A stretch of 64,000 bases of DNA. It comes from CAVUPF01 sp963743285. Lineage in GTDB: Bacteria > Actinomycetota > Thermoleophilia > Solirubrobacterales > 70-9. Below are positions 34,168 through 44,475 of this stretch, one piece after another; within the stretch, counting starts at the first letter, position 1, and each line of letters starts with the position of its first letter. A program made the position numbers and the translations under genes. The stretch is from NCBI GenBank assembly GCA_963743285.1, contig CAVUPF010000001.1, forward strand, positions 682,001-746,000, written 5' to 3'. The notes under the pieces are model-generated. The model was not told the DNA's origin, did not search any database, and saw nothing but the letters and a program-made list of their open reading frames with translations.

Positions 34168-34525
34168 AAGTCCTCTCTCCTCCAGCGCCGCTGATAAGAC
34201 CACGACCGATCACCAGGCCTTCGTGCCGAAGGCCCGCCGCCAACGGCGTCGAGGCCACTGGGCGGCCAAAAGCAGATCGCCACACACTACTCCGTGGTTG
34301 CCTCTGGGCAGCGGCCACCTGGACAGCGTCTGAGCCCCGGACCGCAATCACGATATGTGAACCGCGCTGCGCTGCTGCGTGGCGACTGCCGCTCCGCGAC
34401 CCGGGCCCGGCATTTCGGCCGTGGGCGCCGCGGCCCCCAGGCCGTCGGAGCCATGGCCATCTGCACAGAAGCGGCTCTGCATTTAGTCGGTCAAGAATCG
34501 CGGAGCAGCGACCGATAAGCGGAGA

Positions 34526-36484
34526 ATGACCCTCGAGCAAGGCACTTCTGCCAAGGCCGAGCTCACCGAGGATGAATCACTCAACGACGAGCTGTCTCGC
34601 CTCGGGAGGGAGCTGAACGCGCGCACCGCCGTCGTGGTCGAGAAGATGATGAGCCGCTCGGCGGCCTCCGGGCGAGCGCTCGACCAGGTCGTCGAAGAGA
34701 GCTTTGAGGAGGTAGGAGCGGTCTCCACGGTCGCCGTGGCGCGATGGATGGCAGGCGAGGGAGAGGCCGTCGCGCGCGAGGTTGGCCAGGAGTCCTGGCG
34801 GATCTTCGCCCAGCTCGCCTCCCAGCGTGAGGCACCGCTGAACGAGGTCACCAAGCGCTGTCTGCGATGGCGCGACTCCGCGGCGGAGGTGCTGAGCGCC
34901 AGCGCGAGCGAGCTCGGCCTCGGCGCCGAGCTGCTTGACCAAGCACTGCAGATGCTGCAGCGCAGCCTCGACGTCACCCTCGTGCGGATGTGCGAGTCAT
35001 TTGAGGACGAGCGTCAGCTCGCGCATGAGGAATTGACCAGCCGCCAGAAGGAACTGGTCTTCCTGGCAACCCACGATGCCCTCACCGGGCTGCCAAACCG
35101 GACCTTGATCCTCGACCGCATCGAACAGACGCTGACCCGCGCCCGGATCAATCAGGAGCCGGTGGCGGCGCTCTTCGTGGATCTCGACAGTTTCAAGGCG
35201 ATCAACGACTCGCTCGGCCACAACGTCGGGGACGAGCTGCTCTGCTCCGTCGCCGCCCGACTCACGGGCGTGATCCGCGAGACCGATGCGCTTGGCCGGC
35301 TCGGCGGGGACGAGTTCGTGGTGATCGCCGACGGGCTCTCGCTCGCCGCCGGGCCCGAGCTGATTGCCGAGCGCCTGCTCGAAGCGTTCAAGGAGCCGTT
35401 CACGCTCAGCGCGGCTGAAGACACGCGTGTGTTCGTGAAGGCGAGCATCGGCATAGCCACCGACGGGCGATCCTCTGCCGAGGAGCTGCTGCGCAACGCC
35501 GACATCGCCATGTACCGGGCCAAGTGGGGCGGCAAGAATCGCTACCTCGTGTTCGAGTCCGGCATGCAGGATGAAGTCCAGTCTCGCCTCGAGGTTGAGA
35601 TGGACCTCCAGGGCGCGCTCAAGGGTGAGGAGTTCTTCCTCGTCTACCAGCCGACCTTGGACCTCGAAAGCATGTCACCCACGGGGGTCGAGGCCCTGAT
35701 CCGCTGGCGTCGGCCGGGGCGCGGGGTCGTCCAGCCCGAGGAGTTCATCCCGTTGTTGGAGGAGACCGGGATGATCATCGAGGTGGGCGCCTGGGTACTC
35801 ACGGAGGCCTGTGCCCAGGGCGCCAAATGGCGCCAGGAAGGCCACCCACTCAGCCTGGCGGTCAACGTCTCGGCGCTCCAGCTCGACACCGACGAGTTCC
35901 TCGACCATGTCGCCGAGGCGCTGGGCACGAGTGGGCTCGACCCCGAAGCGCTGACCCTTGAGATCACCGAGACCGCCCTGATGAGCAACGCAGAGGAGAC
36001 CGCCCGCAGGCTCGCTTCCCTCAAGGTCCTCGGCGTCCGCATTGCTGTCGATGACTTCGGCACCGGCTACTCCTCGCTCGCCCACCTGCGACGGTTCCCT
36101 GTCGATGTGCTGAAGATCGACCGCGCGTTCGTCTCCCAGCTTGCCGATGGACGCGAGGGAGAGATCCTCCTGCGCACCCTCGTTCAGCTCGGCAAAGCCC
36201 TCTCGATTGAGACGACCGCGGAGGGCATCGAGCGGCCGCAGGACCTCTCGCTGATTAAGTCAGAGGAGTGCGACAACGGCCAGGGGTTCCTCTTCACCCG
36301 CCCACTCAGCCCGCAGGACGCGGACTCCTTCTTTCGCCATTGGCCAGCGACCCGTCGTTTCGAGGTTCGCCAAGATGCCGACGCTCGCGCCGGCGCCGGG
36401 AAGACCGCCCAACCTGCTCTCGCCGGGGTGGAGCTGGAGAGCGCCGAGGCGGACCGGGTTCGGATTCATCCCGCCGGAAGGTGA
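34526..36484 (+). CDS. GGDEF-EAL cyclic-di-GMP protein
   Basis: 652 residues. An N-terminal helical region of ~160 residues has no recognised sensor. The GGDEF domain follows (GRLGGDEFVVIAD, intact A-site), then the EAL domain with GVEALIRW, VNVSALQ, LEITETAL, VDDFGTGYSS, LKIDR and TAEGIE. All key EAL catalytic residues are present, so phosphodiesterase activity is likely and cyclase activity is possible. It is cytosolic. From 34168 to 34525 no gene is visible. Confidence 0.93.
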   Translation: MTLEQGTSAKAELTEDESLNDELSRLGRELNARTAVVVEKMMSRSAASGRALDQVVEESFEEVGAVSTVAVARWMAGEGEAVAREVGQESWRIFAQLASQREAPLNEVTKRCLRWRDSAAEVLSASASELGLGAELLDQALQMLQRSLDVTLVRMCESFEDERQLAHEELTSRQKELVFLATHDALTGLPNRTLILDRIEQTLTRARINQEPVAALFVDLDSFKAINDSLGHNVGDELLCSVAARLTGVIRETDALGRLGGDEFVVIADGLSLAAGPELIAERLLEAFKEPFTLSAAEDTRVFVKASIGIATDGRSSAEELLRNADIAMYRAKWGGKNRYLVFESGMQDEVQSRLEVEMDLQGALKGEEFFLVYQPTLDLESMSPTGVEALIRWRRPGRGVVQPEEFIPLLEETGMIIEVGAWVLTEACAQGAKWRQEGHPLSLAVNVSALQLDTDEFLDHVAEALGTSGLDPEALTLEITETALMSNAEETARRLASLKVLGVRIAVDDFGTGYSSLAHLRRFPVDVLKIDRAFVSQLADGREGEILLRTLVQLGKALSIETTAEGIERPQDLSLIKSEECDNGQGFLFTRPLSPQDADSFFRHWPATRRFEVRQDADARAGAGKTAQPALAGVELESAEADRVRIHPAGR

Positions 36485-36541
36485 GCGTCGGCCCACTCGG
36501 CCACCACGATTCGACCTCCTCGATGAGTCAGGACAGGCCGT

Positions 36542-36827
36542 CTACAGGTCGTTTCCGGTGTCATGATTCCCGTTCGCTGGCTGCGACCCGCTGAGCGTCG
36601 GTGGCGCTGGGTGTCTGAACAGATCCCATTTCCGGGTCCGGCCGTCCCGCGGCCGAGACATGTACTCGGTTGCGCAGCTGCGACCTGCTCTCTCCTCCAA
36701 GGAGGCGAAGGCGGCATCCCGGGTGGCGCCCTTGCGATGCCCAAGTGCCTTCCACTTACCCTGGGCGTCTTTGTAGCGGAAGTCGAAGATCACCTTCTCG
36801 ACCGTACCCGATGCTCGCCCCCGCATG
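36542..36827 (-). pseudogene. Possible integrase N-terminal fragment
   Basis: On the minus strand, about 55 residues (RGRASGTVEKVIFDFRYKDA, then WKALGHRKGATRDAAF) resemble the arm-binding start of phage-type integrases, which often read 'KGTVEK...Y.YR..D..GK'. The remainder of the frame is unlike an integrase. The assignment is weak; it fits with the other insertion debris at 36.5-37.2 kb. Confidence 0.3.
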
Positions 36828-37059
36828 CGGGATTTCGGCAAATAGCGCGGCAATCACCGTTGCGGCACTGCCACCGTTGAGCCAACGCTCGCCTCTATGT
36901 CAAGCAGTCTGACGGGCGCTAGGGCGAAGTTCGCTGTTGGCCATCCATTTGACCGGACTTGGGCCAGCTTGATGGGACTGACGGACAGGCGAGCGGACGA
37001 GTGGTTCGCCCTGGGGAATAAGGACCTGGGCTCCCCGCCGCCCCGCGACTGAGCGCGCC

Positions 37060-37106
37060 CCCCGCCTGCTCCGCTCCGCCCTACGGGCTCCGCTACGCAG
37101 GCGGGG
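37060..37106. repeat. Hairpin with IS-like loop core
   Basis: Perfect 10-bp arms (37060-37069, 37097-37106) around a loop containing GCCCTACGGGCT, the same core as in the hairpin following istB at 1868-1921. The surrounding 36.9-37.2 kb has no gene and may be the remnant of another IS end. Confidence 0.5.
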
Positions 37107-37289
37107 CCTCTGACTCCTAGCGCTCGAAGGGACGGGGGTGGTCCACTTTTCGACCGGCCTTGACAGGCGCGCTTCGCGTCAGCGACCCCGAGAGGGACGC
37201 GTGAAGGGGCCTGAGATTTCACGTGCCGACCGCGATCTACTCCGCTTAGATGGATAGCCAAGAGTTCGCTTGACCCCTCTGCTTTGATA

Positions 37290-37303
37290 CGAACAGGTGT
37301 TCG
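37290..37303 (+). promoter_or_regulatory. LexA box of imuB
   Basis: CGAACAGGTGTTCG is a perfect actinobacterial/Gram-positive SOS box (CGAAC-N4-GTTCG). The last base is directly followed by the ATG of imuB at 37304. Confidence 0.92.
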
Positions 37304-38512
37304 ATGGTTGCCTGCGTCCTCATCCCCCGTTTTTCGCTCCGAATCGCCAGCGGCAATCGGCGCGACGGCCCTGCCGCACTCGCCCCATTAGCTGGCGAGC
37401 GCCAAGCAGTGGGGGAGGTCTCCCAAGAGGCCGAAGGCGAGGGGGTGCGCGCCGGCATGCCGCTTGGAGAGGCCCTCGCGCGCTCTCCCTCCTTGCGGCT
37501 GGTCCCACCCGATCCTGCCCGCTGCGCCGAGGTGTGGGAGGCACTGTTGAAGCGTCTGGAGGGGATCGGCGCCGCGGTGGAGTCAGAGCGCCCCGGCGAG
37601 GCGTTCTTCGCCGTCGATGGCCTCTGCGGGATACACGGCGGCGACGTGACGGGTGTCCTCGCGGCGGCCCGGGAGGCGGTGCGAACGCAGGTGCAAATCG
37701 CGGTCGCCCCCAACCGCTTCGCCGCCTTCGTCGCGACTCGTCAGGGGTCGCGGCTGCCGCGTGGGGCCGGTGGTGAGACGATCGTCCCGAACGGCGCGCT
37801 TCGTAAGTTCCTCGCCCCGATCTCGGTCGCATCGCTGACCGATCGACTCGGCACGACTGGCCCCGAGGCCGCCCGGCTGGTTGCAACCCTCAAGCGGCTG
37901 GGTCTCGGCACTCTCGGCAAGCTCGCGGCGCTCTCTGCCGATCAGGTCGCTGACCGCTTCGGATCGCTCGGAAGGCGATCGCTTCGCCTCGCCCGGGGCG
38001 AAGATGAGCCCCTACGTCCGCGCACTCCGCCTACCGACCTCGTTGAGGAAATCGAGTTGCCCGAAGGGACCGCGGGCTCCCAGCTTGACCGCGCGATCGA
38101 GCTCCTTGTCGACCGTTTCCTCGCTGCGCCCTCCCGGCTTGGCAGGACCGTGCTGGCGCTGCGCCTCTCTGCCTCACTCGACAGCGGCGGAAGCTGGAGC
38201 GTCGAGCAGGGGCTCGGCCGCCCGACCGCCTCGGCGCGGGCGATTGGCTCGCTGTTGATTCCGCGCCTAGTGAGCCTGCCGGGGCCGGCGAGCGCGTTGC
38301 AATTGCGGGCGCTCGCCTTGGGGGCACCCGCGAGCGATCAGCTCGAACTCGAGCTAGGCGGCCGGGAGCCGCGAGAGGGGCGACTCAGGGCGGCGGTGCA
38401 AGAGGTCCGAGCCGCCGCCGGCCCCGAGGCCCTGCTCAAGATCATCGAGATCGACTCGCGCTCTCGCGTTCCCGAGCGGCGTGTCCTGCTCACGCCCTAC
38501 CCGGAGCCATGA
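37304..38512 (+). CDS. imuB: Y-family polymerase-like mutasome protein ImuB
   Basis: 402 residues. It has the Y-family polymerase layout (palm, thumb with helix-hairpin-helix GLGTLGKLAALSADQVADRFG, little finger), but the usual catalytic acidic residues are not evident, as in ImuB, which acts as a scaffold for DnaE2 at the beta clamp. The start is fixed by the LexA box that ends at base 37303. The stop overlaps the next small gene by 4 bp. No imuA/imuA' is visible. It should be induced by DNA damage and promote error-prone lesion bypass. Confidence 0.9.
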   Translation: MVACVLIPRFSLRIASGNRRDGPAALAPLAGERQAVGEVSQEAEGEGVRAGMPLGEALARSPSLRLVPPDPARCAEVWEALLKRLEGIGAAVESERPGEAFFAVDGLCGIHGGDVTGVLAAAREAVRTQVQIAVAPNRFAAFVATRQGSRLPRGAGGETIVPNGALRKFLAPISVASLTDRLGTTGPEAARLVATLKRLGLGTLGKLAALSADQVADRFGSLGRRSLRLARGEDEPLRPRTPPTDLVEEIELPEGTAGSQLDRAIELLVDRFLAAPSRLGRTVLALRLSASLDSGGSWSVEQGLGRPTASARAIGSLLIPRLVSLPGPASALQLRALALGAPASDQLELELGGREPREGRLRAAVQEVRAAAGPEALLKIIEIDSRSRVPERRVLLTPYPEP

Positions 38513-38754
38513 GCCAGGCACGGCGCGTCTATTCACCGCAGGACGCGGCGGTCTCGATCGACCAGAGGGGGGCGCCGTGCGCGCTTGACGGAGCGGCGGT
38601 CGAGGCGATCCGCGAGGAGTGGGTCATCGAGGATGGCTGGTGGACCGAGCATCCCATGCATCGCCACTACTTCGAGTTGGTTCTCGCCGACGGCCTCAAC
38701 CTGATCGTTTTCTGCGACCTCACAACTGGGCGCTGGTGTCGTCAGCGAGCCTGA
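38509..38754 (+). CDS. Small conserved protein coupled to imuB
   Basis: 81 residues, ATG overlapping the imuB stop. The segments VEAIREEWVIEDGWWTEHP and YFELVLADGLNLIVFCDL resemble the DUF6504-type proteins found beside imuB/dnaE2 in actinobacteria. The predicted fold is a small alpha/beta protein rich in Trp. Being translationally coupled, it must be made with ImuB under SOS control, which suggests a mutasome role not yet defined. Confidence 0.75.
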   Translation: MSQARRVYSPQDAAVSIDQRGAPCALDGAAVEAIREEWVIEDGWWTEHPMHRHYFELVLADGLNLIVFCDLTTGRWCRQRA

Positions 38755-38857
38755 AGTGAGGGCATCCACGTGCCCTTCGCAAGGCGCTCATCGGACAGCT
38801 CGCGTCCTCGTTTGGGTCGAGGCCGCCCGTGAGAGCGTTAAGGCATCGGTCGACGGC

Positions 38858-39304
38858 TCAGGAATCCGGCGGCGAAGCACCTGGATGGATCCGCTCCGGG
38901 AAAGTCGGCAAGCCGTCGTTGGCAACCGGCGCCCACGGCGCCGCGTAGTCCGTGAACTGGTGGGCGGCCGGTCGGATGCCCGGGTCCTCATCAAGGGCGC
39001 CCATGCGGATCGCGAGCAACTCGGGGTTCTCCGGATGGTAGGTGAACAGCTGGCTGCCGCATTCTGAGCAGAAGGTCTTTACGTAACCGCCATCGCCCGG
39101 ATCCCAGGCGCGGACCAACTCCTCGCCGGAGGTGGTGCGATAGGAGCCGGGGTTGGTCAGCGCCGTGACCGACACGCCTGTCCCGGTACGGCGCTGACAG
39201 CGCTTGCAGTGGCAGTAAAGGGCGCCGAGCAGGGGCTCGGACACCTCGAATCGAACGCCGCCGCACATGCATCCCCCGCTCAGTGGCAGCTTTGGATCCG
39301 ACAT
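38858..39304 (-). CDS. GFA/CENP-V-like zinc protein
   Basis: 148 residues. The zinc-binding cysteines are arranged as GGCMCGGVRF, YCHCKRCQRRTG and FCSECGSQLF, the pattern of the glutathione-dependent formaldehyde-activating enzyme family (a beta-tent fold). Many members are not glutathione enzymes, so the reaction is open. It lies antisense between imuB and dnaE2, dividing the SOS cluster. Confidence 0.9.
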   Translation of the reverse strand: MSDPKLPLSGGCMCGGVRFEVSEPLLGALYCHCKRCQRRTGTGVSVTALTNPGSYRTTSGEELVRAWDPGDGGYVKTFCSECGSQLFTYHPENPELLAIRMGALDEDPGIRPAAHQFTDYAAPWAPVANDGLPTFPERIHPGASPPDS

Positions 39305-39402
39305 TCGCAGAGCCTAGCGCGGAGCGCCGAGCGTCTCTGGTCACTTCGCTTAAGCGCCACATCGATCGCACCGTCGCTTGACAACCGGGGACCCGGGTAG
39401 TA

Positions 39403-39416
39403 CGAACATACGTTCG
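39403..39416 (+). promoter_or_regulatory. LexA box of dnaE2
   Basis: CGAACATACGTTCG, again a perfect box, ending on the base before the dnaE2 ATG at 39417. A -10-like TAGTAC (39398-39403) overlaps its first base, so LexA binding would cover both the -10 and the transcription start. Confidence 0.92.
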
Positions 39417-42400
39417 ATGAACCCCCCTTACGTCGAGCTCCACGCTCACTCTGCGTTCTCCTTCCTCGACGGCGCCTCGACGCCGACCGAGCTTGCCAGC
39501 GCGGCGGCATTGCTCGGCTACCCCGCGATGGCGCTGACCGACCACGACGGCCTCTGGGGGTCGATGGAGTTCGCCCACGCCTGCGACGAGCTGGACATGC
39601 GGGCGATCACCGGCGCGGAGCTGACGGTGGCGCTGCCGGGGATCTCCGAGTTCGCCCACCTAACGCTCCTGGTCGAGACGCCGGTCGGCTACCGAAACCT
39701 CTGCCGCCTGCTCACCGAGGCCCACGCCCATACCCGCGAGAACACCCCCCGCAACGCGACTCAGCCGTGGGTGAGCCTGGCTGTGGTCAAGGAGCGCGCC
39801 GAGGGCCTGGTCTGCCTGACGGGCTGCGCGCGCGAGGGCGTCCTCGCCGGCCGCTGGGAGCGCGGTGAGCGCTCCAAGGCCCCGGCATTCGGATTGGAGC
39901 TATTGGACGCCTTCGGCGCGGAGTGCCTGCGGGTCGAGTTGCAGCGACCCTACGAGCGCCACGATCGCGCCCGCAACCGCTGGCTCACGAGCCTCGCCGA
40001 GCACTTGGGTGTGCCCTGCGTCGCGACCGGGAATGTCCACGCTCACCGCCGCTCGCGCTCACGCCTACAGGATGCTCTCGTCGCCGTTCGCAATGGCGTC
40101 GGCCTGGAGGAGTCCGAGCCGCTGCGGCGCGGCAACTCAAGCGCGGCGCTTGCCTCCCCGCAGGGCATGGCGCTTCGCTTCGCCGAGCACCCCGAGGCCG
40201 TGGCAGAGTCGGCCCGGCTCGCCGATCGGCTTCGCTTCGACCTCACGCCGAGCTCGGCTACCGCTACCCCGGCTCCGATGATGCGGGACGCCGATCGGCA
40301 GCTGGCCGAGGCATCTGCGAGCGCTGCTCGCCGAGCGCTACGCGGGATCGCCCCAGCGGCGTCGAGGCCGAGCGCGGCTCGAGAAGGAGCTGGCGCTGAT
40401 CCGCGGCTCAGGCTCTCCGGCTTCTTCCTGCTGCACTGGGAGGTGCTCGAGCTGGCGCGCGAGGTCGCGCTCGAGGTGCGCGGTCGCGGCTCTGCCCGAA
40501 CCTGCTGCCGCCGGGGCGGGGCAGGGGCTCGAGCGTCGGCTCGCTCGTCTGCTACCTGACCGGGCTCTCCCACGTCGACCCGGTGACGGCCGAACCTGTC
40601 TGCTGGGCGCTTCCTCAACGACGAGCTGACTGCCGTCCCCGACATCGACCTCGACTTCCCGCGCGACATCCGCGAGAAGCTGATCGTCGAGCGTCCACGA
40701 GCGCTACGGCCGCGAGCACGCGGCGCTGGTCGCGAGCCTTCGCCACCTACCGCAGCCGCGGCGCGATCCGCGACCTCGGCAAGGCGCTCGGTCTGCCCGC
40801 CGGCGAGCTCGAGCGGCTCGCGCGTGCGATCGACTCCACGGCGGAACGCGGGGAGATCGAGGGCCAGCTCGACCGCTGCGTCGGGCGCAGAGCGCGCCGG
40901 CCGCCCGCTGGCGCGCGCTTTCCGCGAGCTTGCACCGAGGCGATCGGCCTGCCGCGCCACATCTCCCAGCATCCCGGCGGGATGGTGATCTCGACCCGGC
41001 CGCTGATCGACCTCGTGCCCGGTGCAGCCGGCGGCGATGGCCGGCCGCCAGATCTGCCAGTGGGACAAGGACTCCTGCGCCGATGCCGGCTTCTTGAAGA
41101 TCGACCTGCTCGGGCTGGGGATGCTCTCGGCGATCGAGGAGGCCGTCGAGCTGATCGCGCGGGCCAGGGGCGAGCCGATCGACCTCTCGCGCATCCCGCT
41201 CGACGACCCCGAGGCTTCTACTCGAGATCCAGGAGGCCGACACGGTCGGGCTCTTCCAGATCGAGAGCCGGGCGCAGATGCAGATGCCTGCTGCGCACCC
41301 GGCCCGAAGACCTCGACGACCTCACCGTGCAGGTCGCGCTCGTGCGGCCGGGGCCGATCCAGGGAAGGCCGTCCACCCCTACATCGAACGGCGCAAGGCG
41401 CTGCGCGAGGACCCCGACTTCGTCTACCCGGTCGAGCACGATCGCTGCGCGAGCCGCTCGCCAGAGACGCTCGGGGCGGTCGTCTTCCAGGAGCAGGTGC
41501 TCGACGTCGCGATGGCGCTCGCCGGCTTTCAGCGTCGGGGAGGCCGAGGGGCTGCGCCGGGCGATGAGCCGCAAGCGCAGCGAGGAGGCGATCGAGGCGC
41601 CCACCACGAGCGCTTCGTCGAGGGGCTGCACGGGGATCGGGGTCTCTGAGGCCGTCGCAGAGCGCGTCTACGACCAGATTCGGCTTCTCGGGCTTCGGCT
41701 TCCCGAAGGCGCACGCGGCCGCCTTCGCGCTGCTCGCCTACCAGTCGGCCTGGCTGCGCGAGCACTACCCGCCGGAGTTCCTCTGCTCGCTGCTGAACGC
41801 GCAGCCGATGGGCTTCTATCCGCCCGACTCGCTCGTCCACGAGGCCCAGCGCCGGGGGGTGCGGATGGCGCCGCCGTCCGTCAACGGAAGCATGGCCCTC
41901 TGCCAGGTCGGGCGCGAGCGCGGCGCCCTCATCGTGCGGATCGGGCTCGGCTACGTGAAGGGCGTGCGCGAGGAGGAGATGGCCGCGCTGGTCGTCGAGC
42001 GCGAGCGCGGCGGCCCCTACAGCGGGGTCGCCGACCTCGCCACCCGCTCGGGGGCCAGCCGCGACGGGTTGGAGCGGCTGGTCTGGGCCGGTGCCCTCGA
42101 CGGCCTACCCATGACAGGCGAGTCCGGCGAGCATCGCCGCGAGGACTACTGGCGCCTCGGCGTCGCCGGGACCGCACAGAGCGCCGGGGACGCGACGCAG
42201 CTCCCGCTTCCCCTCGATCCCCCCTCTGCGCCGGAGCTTTCCCCGCTAGGGCGCTGGGAGCGAGTGATCGAGGACTACCGCTCGACCGGGATCAACCTCG
42301 GCGAGCACCCGATGGCGCTTCTGCGCGAAGGGTTGGGCAAGGGCGTAGCTCGCAGCACCGACCTCAAGCGGATCGAGGACGACTCGACAGTTGAAGTCGC

Positions 42401-42776
42401 CGGCATGGTGGTCGCTCGCCAGCGCCCCGAGACGGCCAAGGGGATCACGTTCATGCTGCTCGAGGATGAGCTCGGCACCGTCAACCTGATCGTCCCCTCG
42501 GCGGTCTATGAGCGCCGTCGCGCCCTGGTCAGAGCCGCGCCGCTCGTCCGCGCGCAGGGACGCCTGGAGCGCAGAGACGGCGCGATCAACGTCCTGGTCG
42601 CCGACCTCGATGCCCTGGAGTGGGGTCCCGATGCGAAGGCGACGAAGGTCGATCCGCAGCGGGCAAAGCATGGAGAGACGAGCCTCCCCGAGCGGCGCCG
42701 TGCGCGCCAACGGGCGGTCGCTGAATTGCGGGCTGTCGCTCCCGCTGGGCATAGCTTTGGCCGGCGAGGGCGCTAG
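39417..42776 (+). pseudogene. dnaE2: Error-prone DNA polymerase DnaE2, many frameshifts in the middle
   Basis: Full-length DnaE2 (about 1,110 residues if joined), beginning with the PHP domain YVELHAHSAFSFLDGAS. The catalytic core PDIDLDFPRDIREKLIV is at about 40630-40690, and the C-terminal OB fold (VEVAGMVVARQRPETAKG) ends at 42776. The first 830 bp and the last 1,090 bp are clean, but between about 40250 and 41685 the coding frame changes about nineteen times, while the amino acids in each piece remain typical of DnaE2 and no in-frame stop or large loss occurs. The polymerase partners ImuB in mutagenic repair. Either the sequence is poor here or the gene is a very recent pseudogene. Confidence 0.88.
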
Positions 42777-43114
42777 CTCTGCGAAGACGATCCCATCTGT
42801 GGTTCTTGGGATAGAGCGTCGAGCCTATCGGCGCACCTACTTCCAGGTTCTTAACACGATCAATGTCGGTCGGCGTCAGGGTGGCGACGTCGGAAGTTCC
42901 CAGTTCCTGCCAGCTTCCGATCCCAGCCACGCTCAAGGCGCGGGGGTCTTGGTGTCGGCTCCGACGGCTCCGGTTTCTCCCGGGGTCGTCGTGCGTTAGG
43001 GGATGCCCGGCTGCGAACTGGTCAGGGCGGGGGCGGTGTCGCTCTGGGTCGAGCACGAGAGCAGGCAGTTTCGCCCTCGCTGGCTGTGTCGAGAGATCTG
43101 GATACGGTCGCCCT

Positions 43115-43362
43115 GTGGCGACCCAGGCCGTCTACTACCGCTCTTCGGATGGCGTTGAGCCCGTCGCCGAGTTCCTTGACCGCGAGTTCCCGCTTGAGCC
43201 GAGGAAGAAGAGCCCGAGCGTGCGGGAGATTGAGGCGGCAGCGACCAAGCGAATGACTGTCGATCTGCAGATCGACCGCCTGAACGGGTTGGCTAGTGAC
43301 GATCCTCCCCTGCCTTTTCCCGCAACCTCGCAGATCGATGGCCCGCTGCGGCTCGCTGGGGG
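43115..43362 (+). pseudogene. RelE/HigB-type toxin N-terminal fragment
   Basis: GTG 43115 begins VATQAVYYRSSDGVEPVAEFL and continues to VDLQIDRLNGLASDDPPLPF and SQIDGPL, matching the first ~75 residues of phage-derived Gp49/HigB-like toxins. The catalytic C-terminal part (usually LRxxxGxxxYRxxY) is gone; the frame continues into unrelated sequence. A short extra segment (LEPRKKSPSVREIEAAATK) interrupts the expected order. No antitoxin gene is near. From 42777 to 43114 nothing is supported. Confidence 0.5.
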
Positions 43363-43623
43363 CCTCGCTGGCTCGGCGTCGAGTCAATTTAACTTGGCTG
43401 CGTTGCCGATTTTTCCGGGGTGTAGCGAGTGTGCGGGTCCGATGAGGCTGAGCATCGAGCGCCCGCATTTCCTTCGACAATGGGGGGCTCGTTCAAGCGC
43501 AGGTGTCTGGACACGCTGGGGACATGCTGACTGGCGCACAGACTGGCGCACCGGGCCATTTTGGAGCTTTGACGACTCCGCCACTCAACAAAAGGAAATC
43601 CGGTTGTAGCGGGGCTTTCGTGA

Positions 43624-43710
<87 letters not shown>

Positions 43711-43765
43711 TCGAAGGCGATTGATTGTATTGGCCTTGAAAGCATCCGCACCAGTCGGTAGCCTG

Positions 43766-43779
43766 CGAACACTTGTTCG
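43766..43779 (+). promoter_or_regulatory. LexA box of lexA
   Basis: CGAACACTTGTTCG, 41 bp before the lexA GTG, providing autoregulation. Confidence 0.92.
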
Positions 43780-43820
43780 AGCAACCGATACCCGGCGTGG
43801 GTGAGTGAGAGGGAGAGAGT

Positions 43821-44432
43821 GTGGACCTTGATCTGACCAAGAGGCAGAAGGAGATCTTCGATTTCATTCGTCGCTATGCGGCCAAGACCGGCTACCCGCC
43901 TACGGTACGCGAGATCGGTAAGGCGGTCGGACTGCATTCGTCCTCGACGGTGCATGCCCATCTGGCGAACCTCGAGAAGATCGGGATGCTGCGGCGCGAC
44001 CCCTCGAAGCCGCGGGCGATCGAACTGCTCTTCGACAAGGCCAAGAGGACGATCCGGCCGGGCAGCGGCCTGCCGCTGGTCGGTCAGGTCGCCGCCGGTG
44101 AGCCGGTCCTAGCCGAAGAGAACATCGAGGAGTACCTCGAGATCCCCGACGTGATCGGCGGCGAGGACGGCGACTACATCCTCCAGGTTCGCGGCGAGAG
44201 CATGAAGGACGCGGGCATCCTCGAAGGCGACTACGTGGTGGTCCGGCCCTCCGACGACGCCGCCGACGGCGAGATCGTCGTCGCCCTGATCGGCGAGGAG
44301 GCGACCGTGAAGCGGATCTTCCGCGAGTCCGACCACATCCGCCTCCAGCCCGAGAACGAGGCGATGGAGCCGATCCGCACTACCGAGGCCCGAGTCCTCG
44401 GCCGCGTGATCGGCGTCTTTCGCAAGGTCTGA
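43821..44432 (+). CDS. lexA: SOS repressor LexA
   Basis: 203 residues from GTG 43821, with GAGGGAGAG upstream. The winged HTH is at residues 1-65 (YPPTVREIGKAVGLHSSSTV); the cleavage site Ala-Gly is in VGQVAAGEPV; the catalytic dyad is Ser in GESMKDAG and Lys in EATVKRIF. It represses itself, imuB and dnaE2 through the three boxes in this window and self-cleaves when RecA is activated. Length and domain order are normal. Confidence 0.97.
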   Translation: MDLDLTKRQKEIFDFIRRYAAKTGYPPTVREIGKAVGLHSSSTVHAHLANLEKIGMLRRDPSKPRAIELLFDKAKRTIRPGSGLPLVGQVAAGEPVLAEENIEEYLEIPDVIGGEDGDYILQVRGESMKDAGILEGDYVVVRPSDDAADGEIVVALIGEEATVKRIFRESDHIRLQPENEAMEPIRTTEARVLGRVIGVFRKV

Positions 44433-44475
44433 TACACCGGCTTGCAACAGGCGGCTTGAGAGCTACCATGACCAT

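Noticed and set aside
40043..41194. Minus-strand open frame across the frameshifted dnaE2 region
   Set aside because: It is low-complexity Arg/Ser/Ala sequence; the plus-strand pieces match DnaE2 in order.
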